A DNA stretch of 34,000 bases from JALSHZ01 sp964614535 (GCA_964614535.1 CAZTOZ010000070.1:1-34000), one strand, 5' to 3'. Positions 15,883-23,527 are shown, counted from the stretch's first letter. Notes: generated by a model not told the origin, from the sequence alone. Translations and numbers: made by a program.

Positions 15883-16925
15883 AGTGGCTCGATGCGCCCA
15901 TTGCCGGCGCCGATTCCGACCATCGCCGGCGCGCCGAGGCACGTCAGGCGCAGCTCACCAAACCGCCGGGGGCTTTGGGTCGGTTGGAGGCTCTGGCTAT
16001 TCGTCTGGCGGCGTTGCAGCGCCGCGACCGGCCGATGCTGGATCGGGTGGCGATCGTCGTCTTCGCCGGTGATCATGGCGTGGCAGCTCGTGGTGTCTCG
16101 GCCTTTCCCCAGGCCGTGACCGCCGAAATGGTGCGCAACTTTGCCCGTGGTGGGGCCGCCATCGGCGTGCTGGCCCGGGCCCACGGTGCGCGCCTGGGGG
16201 TCGTCAACCTCGGCACCGTGGAAGACACCGCCGGGCTGGATGGCGTCGTGAACGTTGCGTTGGGGCCGGGAACCGCCGATTTCACCACGGCAGCGGCCAT
16301 GACGGACGATCAGCTCGATGCCGCCCTGGCTGCCGGGCGTGATGCGGTGCCGGCGGACATCGATCTCTTCATCGGGGGCGAAATGGGGATTGGCAACACC
16401 ACGGCGGCGGCCGCGATGGCCTGCGCGCTGCTCGAGCTGCCGGCCGATACGTTGGCCGGCCCGGGGACGGGGCTGGACGAGGATGGGATTGCGCGCAAGG
16501 TGGCGGTCATCGATCGGGCGTTGCGGCGCCATGGTGTCGATGCCGCGCAGCCGCTGGAGGTACTGCGTTGTCTGGGCGGCTTCGAGATCGCCGCCCTGGT
16601 TGGCGCCTGTCTGCGTTGTGGGCAGCTGGGTATTCCGGTGTTGGTCGACGGCTTCATCGGCTCCGTGGCGGCGCTGGCAGCGACCCGTTTCCGCCCCGAG
16701 CTGCGGCCGTGGTTGCTCTTCTCCCACCGTTCCGCCGAGCCGGGGCACCGCCGGGTGCTGGCGGCGCTGTCGGCCGATCCACTGCTCGATCTCGGCATGC
16801 GTCTTGGCGAGGGTAGTGGCGCGGCGGTGGCGCTGCCGCTGCTGCGTCAGGCCTGCCTGCTGCACAACGAGATGGCCACCTTTGCCGAAGCGGGGGTCTC
16901 CGGTGGTGGCGATGGGGCCGTTTGA
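15879..16925 (+). CDS. cobT: Nicotinate-nucleotide:dimethylbenzimidazole phosphoribosyltransferase
   Basis: A 348-residue cytoplasmic enzyme that makes alpha-ribazole 5'-phosphate, the lower-ligand nucleotide, from NaMN and DMB. Family blocks in order: TKPPGALGRLE, VVFAGDHGVAARGVSAFP, GEMGIGNTT, AGPGTGLDEDG, VDGFIGSVAAL, LLFSHRSAEPGH and LGEGSGAAVALPLL, in which the catalytic glutamate is E311. The start is GTG 15879, behind AAAGGAGA and overlapping the cobU TGA. The product feeds CobS, the next gene. Confidence 0.95.
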   Translation: MKWLDAPIAGADSDHRRRAEARQAQLTKPPGALGRLEALAIRLAALQRRDRPMLDRVAIVVFAGDHGVAARGVSAFPQAVTAEMVRNFARGGAAIGVLARAHGARLGVVNLGTVEDTAGLDGVVNVALGPGTADFTTAAAMTDDQLDAALAAGRDAVPADIDLFIGGEMGIGNTTAAAAMACALLELPADTLAGPGTGLDEDGIARKVAVIDRALRRHGVDAAQPLEVLRCLGGFEIAALVGACLRCGQLGIPVLVDGFIGSVAALAATRFRPELRPWLLFSHRSAEPGHRRVLAALSADPLLDLGMRLGEGSGAAVALPLLRQACLLHNEMATFAEAGVSGGGDGAV

Positions 16926-16955
16926 CGCTGCCGCGCCGACGCCCGGGGTGTGGTG

Positions 16956-17693
16956 ATGGCTTGGCGAAACGACCTTTTGCTGGCGGTGCAGTTTCTTACC
17001 CGTCTGCCGGTGCGCGGCGACGTCGATTTCTCCGCCGCGGCGCAGGGGCGCTCGCTCTGTTTCCATCCGCTGGTCGGGTTGTCGATCGGTGGTGGCCTGT
17101 GGCTGCTGGCGGCGTTGCTGCCGCCGGGGCCGACCACCCCGGCCTTGCTGTTGGCGCTGTGGGTGATCGTCACCGGCGGACTGCACCTCGACGGGCTGGC
17201 CGACAGCGCCGATGCCTGGTCGGGTGGGCATGGCGACCCGGCCCGCACCCTGGCCATCATGAAGGATCCGGCCAGTGGCCCGATCGGGGTGGCCGCGCTG
17301 GTGGTGGTGTTGCTGCTGAAGTGGGCCGGGATCACGGCACTGCTGGCGGCGGACAGTCCGTGGCTGTTGTTGTGGCCGCCGCTGCTGGCCCGTACCGCGG
17401 TGCCTCTGATGCTGCTCGTCACGCCCTATGTGCGGGCCGATGGGATTGGCGCCGAGATGGCCGCGAGAATCCCGCGCCGGGTGCTCTGGGGGGTGGTCGC
17501 GGCCGTGGTGCTGGCGGTTTCGTGGCTCAGCCCTTGGTGTTTGCTGTGGCTCGGCCTGATGTTCTGGGGGTTGCGCCGGCTGTCGATGGCCCGTCTCGGC
17601 GGCGTCACCGGAGATACGCTTGGGGCAACGATCGAGATCGTCGAGGCCGCCGCGCTGGTCGGCCTGTCATGGTTCGTGCTTCCGGGGGGTTGA
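16956..17693 (+). CDS. cobS: Cobalamin synthase CobS (adenosylcobinamide-GDP ribazoletransferase)
   Basis: A 245-residue inner-membrane protein that joins AdoCbi-GDP to alpha-ribazole (phosphate). FLTRLPV near the N-terminus, FHPLVGLSIGG, the signature HLDGLADSADAW and a MKDPASGPIGV block are visible, with about six or seven hydrophobic helices. The C-terminal GGVTGDTLGATIEIVEAAALV is also typical. Start codons GTG 16950, GTG 16953 and ATG 16956 are consecutive in frame; ATG is preferred. It lies 30 nt after cobT and ends about 118 nt before the second BtuM gene. Confidence 0.93.
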   Translation: MAWRNDLLLAVQFLTRLPVRGDVDFSAAAQGRSLCFHPLVGLSIGGGLWLLAALLPPGPTTPALLLALWVIVTGGLHLDGLADSADAWSGGHGDPARTLAIMKDPASGPIGVAALVVVLLLKWAGITALLAADSPWLLLWPPLLARTAVPLMLLVTPYVRADGIGAEMAARIPRRVLWGVVAAVVLAVSWLSPWCLLWLGLMFWGLRRLSMARLGGVTGDTLGATIEIVEAAALVGLSWFVLPGG

Positions 17694-17773
17694 TGCGAGC
17701 GTTGGCCGTGCCGCGTGCCGTAATCTGGTCACGAGGCGTGTGGAGAAGGGCTGCCCGGATGGGGTTGCCGCCC

Positions 17774-17782
17774 TGCTATAAT
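17774..17782 (+). promoter_or_regulatory. Extended -10 promoter for the second btuM
   Basis: TGCTATAAT is a perfect extended -10 sequence. No good -35 hexamer is at the usual distance. A start near 17789 would give a leader of about 23 nt before ATG 17812. It suggests that btuM2-cobC can be transcribed apart from cobU-T-S. Confidence 0.65.
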
Positions 17783-17811
17783 CACGGTGGTTTCCACCTG
17801 CCGAGATCGCC

Positions 17812-18393
17812 ATGAACCTTTTTGCCCGCCATCGAAACGCCGTCGTCGTAGCCGCGCTGGCCACGTTGATGGTGCTCACCCGTTTTCACCATTTCGGATC
17901 GGTCACCCATCTGCCGGATGCTTCCTGGGCCATTTTCCTGGCCGGTGGCTACCTGCTGCAGCGGCTGGGGTGGTTCGCGCTTTTCAGCGGGCTGGCGGTC
18001 GTGATCGACTATCTGGCGATCACGCGCTTTGGCGTCAGTGGTTTTTGTGTCTCCGCTGCCTACGGGTTTCTGCTGCCGGCCTACGGTGCCCTGTGGTTTG
18101 GTGGACGTTGGCTCGGTGGTCGAAAGCCGGCGGGATGGCGCGGCCTGCCGGTCGTGGCGGCCGTCGTCGTTGCGTCGGTCGGCGCGGCGTTTCTGATCTC
18201 CAGCGGCAGTTTCTACTGGCTCTCCGGGCGCATTGGCGAGACCAGTGTCGCCGGTTTTCTGGCGCAGTCGGCGCGTTACTTCCCCTCCTATCTTGCCGTG
18301 ACCGCCGGCTATGTCGCCGCTTTTGTGGCGATTCGCTACGCTTTCATCGCTCTTTCCCGCCACCAGGCCGGTCCCCGCCAGCGGCATGTCTGA
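17812..18393 (+). CDS. btuM: Second BtuM-type cobalamin transporter
   Basis: A 193-residue membrane protein, clearly paralogous to 3569-4153. Shared blocks include TRFHHFGS, HLPDASWAIF, VSGFCVSAAYGFLLPAYGALW and FYWLSGR. The key residues are all present one position earlier (H27, D66, C79, Y84), and an RYFP arginine (R155) is conserved. Its own perfect extended -10 promoter precedes it. A poor ribosome site (CGAGAT) is seen. It overlaps cobC by 8 nt, which ties it to nucleotide-loop assembly. Whether the two copies differ in substrate, for example cobinamide against cobalamin, or in expression cannot be read from sequence. Confidence 0.85.
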   Translation: MNLFARHRNAVVVAALATLMVLTRFHHFGSVTHLPDASWAIFLAGGYLLQRLGWFALFSGLAVVIDYLAITRFGVSGFCVSAAYGFLLPAYGALWFGGRWLGGRKPAGWRGLPVVAAVVVASVGAAFLISSGSFYWLSGRIGETSVAGFLAQSARYFPSYLAVTAGYVAAFVAIRYAFIALSRHQAGPRQRHV

Positions 18394-18988
18394 AGCACCG
18401 GCCGATCGCTTCGTCGATCTGCTGCGGCACGGCGAAGCGGTGGGTGGCGCCCGCCTGCGCGGAACCACCGACGATCCATTGACGGCGCAAGGTGAACGGC
18501 AGATGCAGCAAGCCCTCGAAGGGGAGCGGTCGTGGTCTCGAATCGTCTCTTCCGATCGGCGGCGTTGTGCCACGTTTGCCACGGCGCTGGCGGAGGCGCG
18601 GGCGATTCCGCTGCAAGTGGATGAACGCCTGCGCGAAATCGATTTCGGTGACTGGGAGGGGATGGCCCGTGCCGAGGTGTGGACGCGTGATGCCGAGAGG
18701 GCATCGGCCTTCTGGACCGCGCCATTCTCGGTTCCGCCGCCCGGTGGCGAGGATCCCCAGGCGATGTCCCGGCGGGTGCTGGCGGCGTGGCGCGAACTGT
18801 GCAGCGCGCTCCGGCCGGGTGAGCATGCGCTCGTGGTCTCCCACGGCGGCCCCATTCGCGTGATACTCGGGGAGGTGCTGCAGATCCCCGATGCGGCGCT
18901 GACCCGTATCGAAGTCTCCCATGCCAGCCTGTCACGCATTCGCCTGCCAGCCGACGGCTGGCCGCCGTCGCTGATGTTTCACCGTTGA
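18386..18988 (+). CDS. cobC: Alpha-ribazole phosphatase CobC (histidine phosphatase)
   Basis: A 200-residue enzyme of the phosphoglycerate-mutase-like histidine phosphatase superfamily. The catalytic RHG motif is LLRHGEAVGG at about residues 13-22. The second histidine is in VVSHGGPIR, and IVSSDRRRC and LREIDFGDWEG match the arginine and aspartate blocks of CobC. It removes phosphate from alpha-ribazole 5'-phosphate or adenosylcobalamin 5'-phosphate. ATG 18386 overlaps the end of btuM2 by 8 nt. It is the last gene of the + strand block, convergent with a glycosyltransferase gene 13 nt away. No terminator is seen in that gap. Confidence 0.88.
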   Translation: MSEAPADRFVDLLRHGEAVGGARLRGTTDDPLTAQGERQMQQALEGERSWSRIVSSDRRRCATFATALAEARAIPLQVDERLREIDFGDWEGMARAEVWTRDAERASAFWTAPFSVPPPGGEDPQAMSRRVLAAWRELCSALRPGEHALVVSHGGPIRVILGEVLQIPDAALTRIEVSHASLSRIRLPADGWPPSLMFHR

Positions 18989-19001
18989 CGCGGCAGGGGG
19001 T

Positions 19002-20069
19002 TCAGGTGGTGGAGATCTGGGGTGTCGTGGGTGAGCCGTTGCCGTTATCGAGCAGCCCCGATTCGCGCACGTAGTCGTTGAAGTATTCGATGGTATAGGG
19101 TTCCGAACACTTCTCCCGGGCAAACTTCAATCCGTTGGCGGCAATACGGTTTCGCAACGCTTCGTCCCGATAGAGGCGTTCGATCTGTGCCTTCAATGCC
19201 TCCGCATCCCGGGCGGGGTATTCGAGGACGTTCTCCTCGGCGTAGGCGTAGCCGTTCATGGCCTGCGACCGAGTGACGATCGTCGCCTTCTCCAGATAGA
19301 ACTGCGAGACGATGCTGCCGTGGCCGCAAGGGATGGTCTCCGACAGCAGTGGCAGCACCAGAAAACGGGCGTGCGCGGCGATGTTCATCGCATCATCGAA
19401 CGGGATGTTGGAGTGGACGGTGACGTTGTCGGGCGGCGTCAACCCTTCGACACTCTTGGGGGAGGCGACGACGACGAGGCGCCGGTCGGGGAGCATCTCC
19501 ATCGCTTTGAAGAGTGTGGCGTAGTCGCGTCCCTCGCCGCCGATGGCGGCGATATAGTCGCCTTCCACGATCGGTGGCACCGACTTGTCGATATGCGCGC
19601 CCTCCGCGCTCCATGGAATCATGCGGAAGCGGTCGGGATCGACACCGAGCAGCGGTGGATAGGTGCGCGTCTCGATTTCGGAAAACATGATCAGCCGATC
19701 GACCCGTTTCATGCCGAAGCGCAGAATCCACTTGCGCAACGCACCGTAGCCGTCGTATTCCGGCATGGTGAACGCCCAGGCCAGGTGCTTCGCCCTGGCG
19801 CCGAGCAGGCGCATGAACAGGCCGGTCCAGATGGCGGCTGGCTCGCCGTGGGTGACGACCAGATCGGCGTCGCGGGCCTTCCATGCGGCGCGCAACGCCA
19901 TCAGATAGCGGGCGAGATAGGGCTTCTGGATCCGGTTGAGCCGCGGTGTCTGGATGGTGGTGATCGTCTCCCACTCGATCCCTTCCAGGGTCTTGGGGGT
20001 GATCCACTCCCAGACCACGCCGCTCTTGTCGTAGAGCGCGTTTTCTTCGTAGACGTTCAGCGCTTTCAT
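19002..20069 (-). CDS. Glycosyltransferase, GT-B fold (group 1-like)
   Basis: A 355-residue protein with the outline of a GT-B glycosyltransferase. The N-terminal half has Rossmann strands (DADLVVTHGEPAAIWTGLF, DRLIMFSEIETRTYPPL). The middle has GVDPDRFRMIPW and the inter-domain strand YIAAIGGEGRDYATLFKAM. The C-terminal half has RRLVVVASP, NVTVHSNIPFDD, a donor-site-like HARFLVLPLLSETIPCGHG and EALKAQIERLYRDEALRNRIAANG. The EX7E glutamate is weakly represented. It shares an ATGA overlap with the unknown gene before it. The acceptor is unknown. Confidence 0.82.
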   Translation of the reverse strand: MKALNVYEENALYDKSGVVWEWITPKTLEGIEWETITTIQTPRLNRIQKPYLARYLMALRAAWKARDADLVVTHGEPAAIWTGLFMRLLGARAKHLAWAFTMPEYDGYGALRKWILRFGMKRVDRLIMFSEIETRTYPPLLGVDPDRFRMIPWSAEGAHIDKSVPPIVEGDYIAAIGGEGRDYATLFKAMEMLPDRRLVVVASPKSVEGLTPPDNVTVHSNIPFDDAMNIAAHARFLVLPLLSETIPCGHGSIVSQFYLEKATIVTRSQAMNGYAYAEENVLEYPARDAEALKAQIERLYRDEALRNRIAANGLKFAREKCSEPYTIEYFNDYVRESGLLDNGNGSPTTPQISTT

Positions 20070-20557
20070 TGCAGATCCTCGATGACGGAATAGAACTCCA
20101 CCCGTTTGCGCGGGCTGTCCGGCCGCAGCCGGCGCACCTTTTTCAGCACCACCGAAAAGTGGTCGAGCGTATCGTAGAGATTCGATGCCCGTCCCAGCGA
20201 GTCGAGCCCCATGAAGCTGATGGCGCCACTGTCGAAAAAGGTGACCACCTGCAGCCGTAGCGGAGCCATTTCCGGGAAACGCTGCAGGACGATGCCGAGG
20301 TCGAATGCGTCACCGAGACGATCCTCGAAACTCGAGATGAGCGAATGCAACTCCCGCTGGCGCTGGCGCAACAGATGATTCGGCAGGTCACTGCAGGGCC
20401 GCAGCCGCAATGGCCTGGCCTGCGTCATCTCGGTCACCGCCGTTTCCGGTTCGGCGTGGCCGGCGCCGAGCAGCTCGAGTATCCGTGCCTTGCTCGCCGC
20501 CAGTTCGGCTTCGATCTGTGCGAGAACGTCGGCCGGTATGTTGTCGGAGTCAATCAA
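20066..20557 (-). CDS. Unknown 163-residue protein preceding the glycosyltransferase
   Basis: I do not recognise this protein. The N-terminal about 40 residues are helical and acidic, followed by an Arg-rich stretch (QARPLRLRPCSDLPNHLLRQ). The core is mixed (APLRLQVVTFFDSGAISFMG) and the tail is basic (KKVRRLRPDSPRKRVEFY). No signal peptide and no membrane segment is seen. The only usable start is TTG 20557; an in-frame stop lies upstream and no ATG or GTG intervenes. Its stop overlaps the glycosyltransferase ATG by 4 nt (ATGA), so the two are translationally coupled and probably act together. Confidence 0.7.
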   Translation of the reverse strand: MIDSDNIPADVLAQIEAELAASKARILELLGAGHAEPETAVTEMTQARPLRLRPCSDLPNHLLRQRQRELHSLISSFEDRLGDAFDLGIVLQRFPEMAPLRLQVVTFFDSGAISFMGLDSLGRASNLYDTLDHFSVVLKKVRRLRPDSPRKRVEFYSVIEDLQ

Positions 20558-20596
20558 TGTGGTCGCTTCGTCCGGCGCATCGTCGCCCTGGCGTTA

Positions 20597-20616
20597 CCCA
20601 CCCCCGACGGGGTGGG
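20597..20616 (-). terminator. Hairpin after the acidic small gene (attenuator-like)
   Basis: CCCACCCC (20597-20604) and GGGGTGGG (20609-20616) form an 8-bp stem with a CGAC loop, 5 nt after the acidic gene's stop. No U-run follows in the - direction, so it may be a partial terminator or an RNA stability element that lowers expression of the two genes downstream. Confidence 0.45.
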
Positions 20617-20621
20617 GCCTT

Positions 20622-20876
20622 TCAGTCGTCGAAGAGGCCGTCGAGATCGTCGACGTCGTTGCCGAACTGGTCGGGCAGGCCGCGTCCGCGTTTGCCGATC
20701 TCGATGTTCAGTTCGTCGACCTCTTCCGGCACCGCGCCCTTGAGCTTCATGTCGAGAACCTCGGTGCTGGGAATGATTTCGGATTCGACGTCGAAAATGC
20801 CAACGTCGTCGAAGTCGTCCATGCTGTCGAACTGGAATTCGATCTCGGTCATAGACAGTTCCAGTGTATTGTCCAT
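20622..20876 (-). CDS. Very acidic 84-residue protein, unknown
   Basis: A small protein with about a third acidic residues and few basic ones, giving a strongly negative charge, and no cysteine. Runs such as SMDDFDDVGIFDVESE and NDVDDLDGLFDD bracket a KLKGAVPEEVDELNIEIGKRG core. ATG 20876 has a good ribosome site (GGGAG, 6-nt spacing), so translation is credible although the gene is short. It has no signal peptide. It lies in a - strand row with the EEP-fold gene before it and the 163-residue protein after it. It could be a DNA mimic, an acidic chaperone-like protein or an adaptor, but no function can be assigned. Confidence 0.65.
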   Translation of the reverse strand: MDNTLELSMTEIEFQFDSMDDFDDVGIFDVESEIIPSTEVLDMKLKGAVPEEVDELNIEIGKRGRGLPDQFGNDVDDLDGLFDD

Positions 20877-20899
20877 CTGATACTCCCTTTTGTTGTCTT

Positions 20900-20944
20900 C
20901 CCCCGGTTCCGTCGGGGGTTGTCGTTTTGCCGGCCTGTGGCCGG
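20900..20944 (-). other. Two consecutive hairpins in the EEP-acidic gene intergenic region
   Basis: CCGGCC/GGCCGG (20930-20944, loop of 3) and CCCCCG/CGGGGG (20900-20918, loop of 7) lie one after the other in the 85-nt gap before the acidic gene. Neither has a U-run in the transcribed direction. They may stabilise or process the transcript. Confidence 0.45.
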
Positions 20945-20961
20945 TGTCGTGGCCCGATAGA

Positions 20962-21771
20962 TCAGGCCGTCATGCGTTTCTGTTCGCTACCCTGCTTGAA
21001 GACGATCGGTGGTGCGGTGATCTCCAGCGCGACCGGCAGATGGTCGGAGTGGCTGACCTGCAGCACCTCCGGTTCCCCCGATGCCAGCTGGGGGGTGGCG
21101 ATGATGTGATCATAGGCCATCCGTGGGCGCCAGCTCGGATAGGTGAGGTGATTGCGGTCCGGATAGCGCAGGCTGGTCTTGCGGAAGAACTGCTGCATCT
21201 CGGGGCTGTCGAGCGGGCTGTTGAGATCGCCCATGACGACGGCGTTGGGGTGGTGATTGACGATGCCGGCAATATAGTCGAGCTGGCGGCTGCGGCCTCT
21301 GGCGGAGAGTGAGAGGTGGGCGAGTACCACGACGAGCCGTTCCTCCCCCTCGCCAAAATGGACCTCCAGCGCGCCGCGTCCGGGGATGGTGCTCGGCAGC
21401 CGGTGCTCACGGACGAAACTGGCCTCGAAGCGGCTCAGCAGCGCGAAGCTGTGCTGGGCAACGACGCCGAGATCACGATTCACCTGGTGGTAGCAATAGG
21501 GCAGGCCGGCCTTTTGCGCGACATATTCCGGCTGGTGGATGAATTCACTGCGGATGCTGCCGGCGTCGAGCTCCAACAGGCCGACGATATCGAACGCCGA
21601 GATCGCGGCGGCGATGCTGTCGAGATTGTTGGTGCGTTTCGGAAACGGCAGCACATGCTTCCATGAATTGGTCACATAGTGCCGGTACTTGCTGGAGGGG
21701 ATACCCACCTGCACGTTGTAGCTCAGCAGCTTCAACCGCGTTCCGTCCGTCGCTGTCCTGTTCCTGTGCAC
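20962..21771 (-). CDS. Endonuclease/exonuclease/phosphatase (EEP) family hydrolase
   Basis: A 269-residue protein of the EEP/DNase I-like superfamily. Family features in order: LKLLSYNVQVG, DIVGLLELDAG (metal-binding Glu), LAHLSLSARGRSRQL, VVMGDLNSPLDS (catalytic Asp and Asn) and the C-terminal VSHSDHLPVALEI (Asp-His pair). No signal peptide or lipobox is seen. The open frame begins at GTG 21777, but GAGGG lies directly against that codon; GTG 21771 has a normal 7-nt spacing and is preferred. The substrate could be nucleic acid, a phospholipid or another phosphodiester. It leads the - strand row with the acidic protein and the glycosyltransferase. Confidence 0.85.
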   Translation of the reverse strand: MHRNRTATDGTRLKLLSYNVQVGIPSSKYRHYVTNSWKHVLPFPKRTNNLDSIAAAISAFDIVGLLELDAGSIRSEFIHQPEYVAQKAGLPYCYHQVNRDLGVVAQHSFALLSRFEASFVREHRLPSTIPGRGALEVHFGEGEERLVVVLAHLSLSARGRSRQLDYIAGIVNHHPNAVVMGDLNSPLDSPEMQQFFRKTSLRYPDRNHLTYPSWRPRMAYDHIIATPQLASGEPEVLQVSHSDHLPVALEITAPPIVFKQGSEQKRMTA

Positions 21772-21869
21772 GATCACTCCCTCATCAATTGCAAGTTAGC
21801 TTATAACTGACGCAGGGGCTGTCGCTGTGCATGGGTCTCACTCTTCGAGTTCTTGCGGGGTGACTGGAA

Positions 21870-22646
21870 TCAGCCACCCTTTTTCAGGCGTGAGCGTTCT
21901 TTTTCCACGAGAAAGTCCACAATCTGAAACATTTCGTCGTAGCTCGTGAGCGCTTTGTTGAGGACGCGGTAGCGGCCCCCGACGACCAATGCCGGCACAC
22001 CGGTGAGGCCATATTTCTCGGTCAGCTCGATGGCCTTTTGGGTTTTGGTGTCCACGGCCAGCGAGGAGATGGCCTCACGAAACTTCCGTTCATCGACACC
22101 CTGCGAGGCGACGAACCGGGCGAAGGCATCGACGGAGTTCAGGCGTCTCCCTTGCTCGTGGATGGCGGCGAAGATCTTCGGGTGCAGCTCGTCGGCCTTG
22201 CCCAGCGCCTCGAGCGCGTAGTAGGCGCGTGCCGACAGCGCCCAGCCGGCGTTGGGCTTGCCCGAGCGATCCTTGAACACGCCGGGAACCTGCACCAGCT
22301 CGACATCGTCGGGCAGAGAGGCCTTCCACGCCTCCAGTTCCGGCTCCAGCTGGTAGCAGTGCGGGCAGCCATACCAGAACATCTCGACGATTTCGATCTT
22401 GCCGGGCGCCACCGAGGTGGGAACCGGATCGAACAGCTCGGCATAGTGAATGTCTTCTACGAACGATTTGGGTGTTGCGTCCGAGGATGCCCCCCCCTGG
22501 GTCGTGGTGCTGGCCTTGGCCACCTGAACCGTGTCCTTGGTGGCCGTGTCACCGGGTTGTTCGGCGTCGGCACAGGCCACCACCGGTACGGCGATGGCTG
22601 CCATCAGAAGCGTCTTGAACCATTGGTTTCGTGTTTGAATCGTCAT
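21870..22646 (-). CDS. dsbA: Thiol:disulfide interchange protein DsbA, probable lipoprotein
   Basis: A 258-residue periplasmic oxidoreductase that introduces disulfides. The thioredoxin-fold active site is FWYGCPHCYQLEP with cysteines C94 and C97, and the cis-proline segment is GLTGVPALVVGGRY. The DsbA helical insertion lies between. The N-terminus is unusual: a hydrophobic stretch ends in VPVVAC (C25), a fair lipobox, followed by a low-complexity linker of about 35 Thr/Ala/Ser-rich residues before the domain. This suggests membrane anchoring. ATG 22646 is preferred; an in-frame GTG at 22670 would add eight charged residues. Confidence 0.88.
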   Translation of the reverse strand: MTIQTRNQWFKTLLMAAIAVPVVACADAEQPGDTATKDTVQVAKASTTTQGGASSDATPKSFVEDIHYAELFDPVPTSVAPGKIEIVEMFWYGCPHCYQLEPELEAWKASLPDDVELVQVPGVFKDRSGKPNAGWALSARAYYALEALGKADELHPKIFAAIHEQGRRLNSVDAFARFVASQGVDERKFREAISSLAVDTKTQKAIELTEKYGLTGVPALVVGGRYRVLNKALTSYDEMFQIVDFLVEKERSRLKKGG

Positions 22647-22734
22647 ATTCCTTTTTCTTGCCTCTTTCACGAATGGTTGAGTTTATCGCGTCGAAATACA
22701 AGTATCGCATATCGCGGCCGGGAAGCGCCTGACC

Positions 22735-22763
22735 AAAAAAAAGGTGGCAAAAGCCACCTTTTT
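22735..22763 (-). terminator. Rho-independent terminator of cytochrome c4
   Basis: GGTGGC and GCCACC pair around an AAAA loop, with A- and T-runs on both sides, so the U-run exists in both directions. In the - direction it follows the cytochrome c gene after 27 nt. Confidence 0.9.
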
Positions 22764-22789
22764 CTTCCGTCAGTACGCGGGGAATGCGG

Positions 22790-23422
22790 TTATGGTTGCA
22801 ACCCCTGGATGTACTGCGCCACCGCCTCGATCTCTTTCGGGCTCATCTTGGCGGCGATGTTGCGCATCATCTTGCCGGCGTCGTTGGCGCGTTCACCAGA
22901 CTGGAACCAGCGCATCTGCTTGGCAACGTAGGTGGCATGCTGGCCAGCCAGGCTGGGGAACTTGGCCGCCGGGTTGCCCTTGCCTGCCGGGCCGTGGCAC
23001 GCGGCGCAGGCCGGCACGCCGGTGGCGGGGTTGCCGGCGCGATAGATCGATTCACCGAGATCGGCCACCTTTTCGTCCGCCATGCCCGGCTTGCGCGCCT
23101 GGTTCGAGAAGTAGTTGGCCAGTTGCTCCATCTCGGCCTCGGTCAGTGGTGCCGCCTGCTTGTTCATGTCTTTGTCGATGCGCTTTTTGGCCTTGAACTC
23201 CATCAACTGCTTGATGAGGTACTCCTTGTGCTGGCCGGCCAGCTTGGCGCGTTTGGGGTTCTTGCTGTTGCCGTCCTTGCCGTGGCAACCCGAACACTTC
23301 TTGAGCCATGGTACGCCATAGAGCGATTCGCTCTCTCCGGTTGCCGCCTTTTGCTCCGCGACGGCCGGCAAGCTTAGGGCCAGTACCAGACCGGCGGCGA
23401 AAACCACTGCTACTCTCTTCAT
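22790..23422 (-). CDS. Di-heme cytochrome c4
   Basis: A 210-residue periplasmic electron carrier with two cytochrome c domains. Residues 1-22 are a signal peptide (cleavage near AVA-EQ). Heme sites are CSGCH at 43-47 and CAACH at 139-143. Each domain has the RAKLAGQH/FPSLAGQH segment and a candidate axial methionine (MNKQAAPL; MMRNIAAKM). Such proteins pass electrons to cbb3 or other terminal oxidases. ATG 23422 has GGGAG about 8 nt upstream, and TTG 23425 is a poorer alternative. It is divergent from engB and ends in a strong terminator. Confidence 0.93.
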   Translation of the reverse strand: MKRVAVVFAAGLVLALSLPAVAEQKAATGESESLYGVPWLKKCSGCHGKDGNSKNPKRAKLAGQHKEYLIKQLMEFKAKKRIDKDMNKQAAPLTEAEMEQLANYFSNQARKPGMADEKVADLGESIYRAGNPATGVPACAACHGPAGKGNPAAKFPSLAGQHATYVAKQMRWFQSGERANDAGKMMRNIAAKMSPKEIEAVAQYIQGLQP

Positions 23423-23498
23423 CAAAATTCTCCCAGAAACCTATCTGAATCAATGACGGCGGCAAAAGAGCCGGTCAAGTTGCCAAAAACGGCGCGCA

Positions 23499-23527
23499 TT
23501 TATACCACATAACCTATTTGAAGTTAA
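23499..23527 (-). promoter_or_regulatory. Sigma70 promoter of cytochrome c4
   Basis: On the - strand TTAACT (23527-23522) and TATAAA (23504-23499) are separated by 17 nt. The transcript would start near 23492, about 70 nt before the ATG. Confidence 0.6.

Noticed and set aside
15459..17231. Antisense frame of more than 500 codons over cobT and cobS
   Set aside because: Low-complexity Gln/Arg/His composition with no conserved motif; it is the shadow of cobT-cobS.
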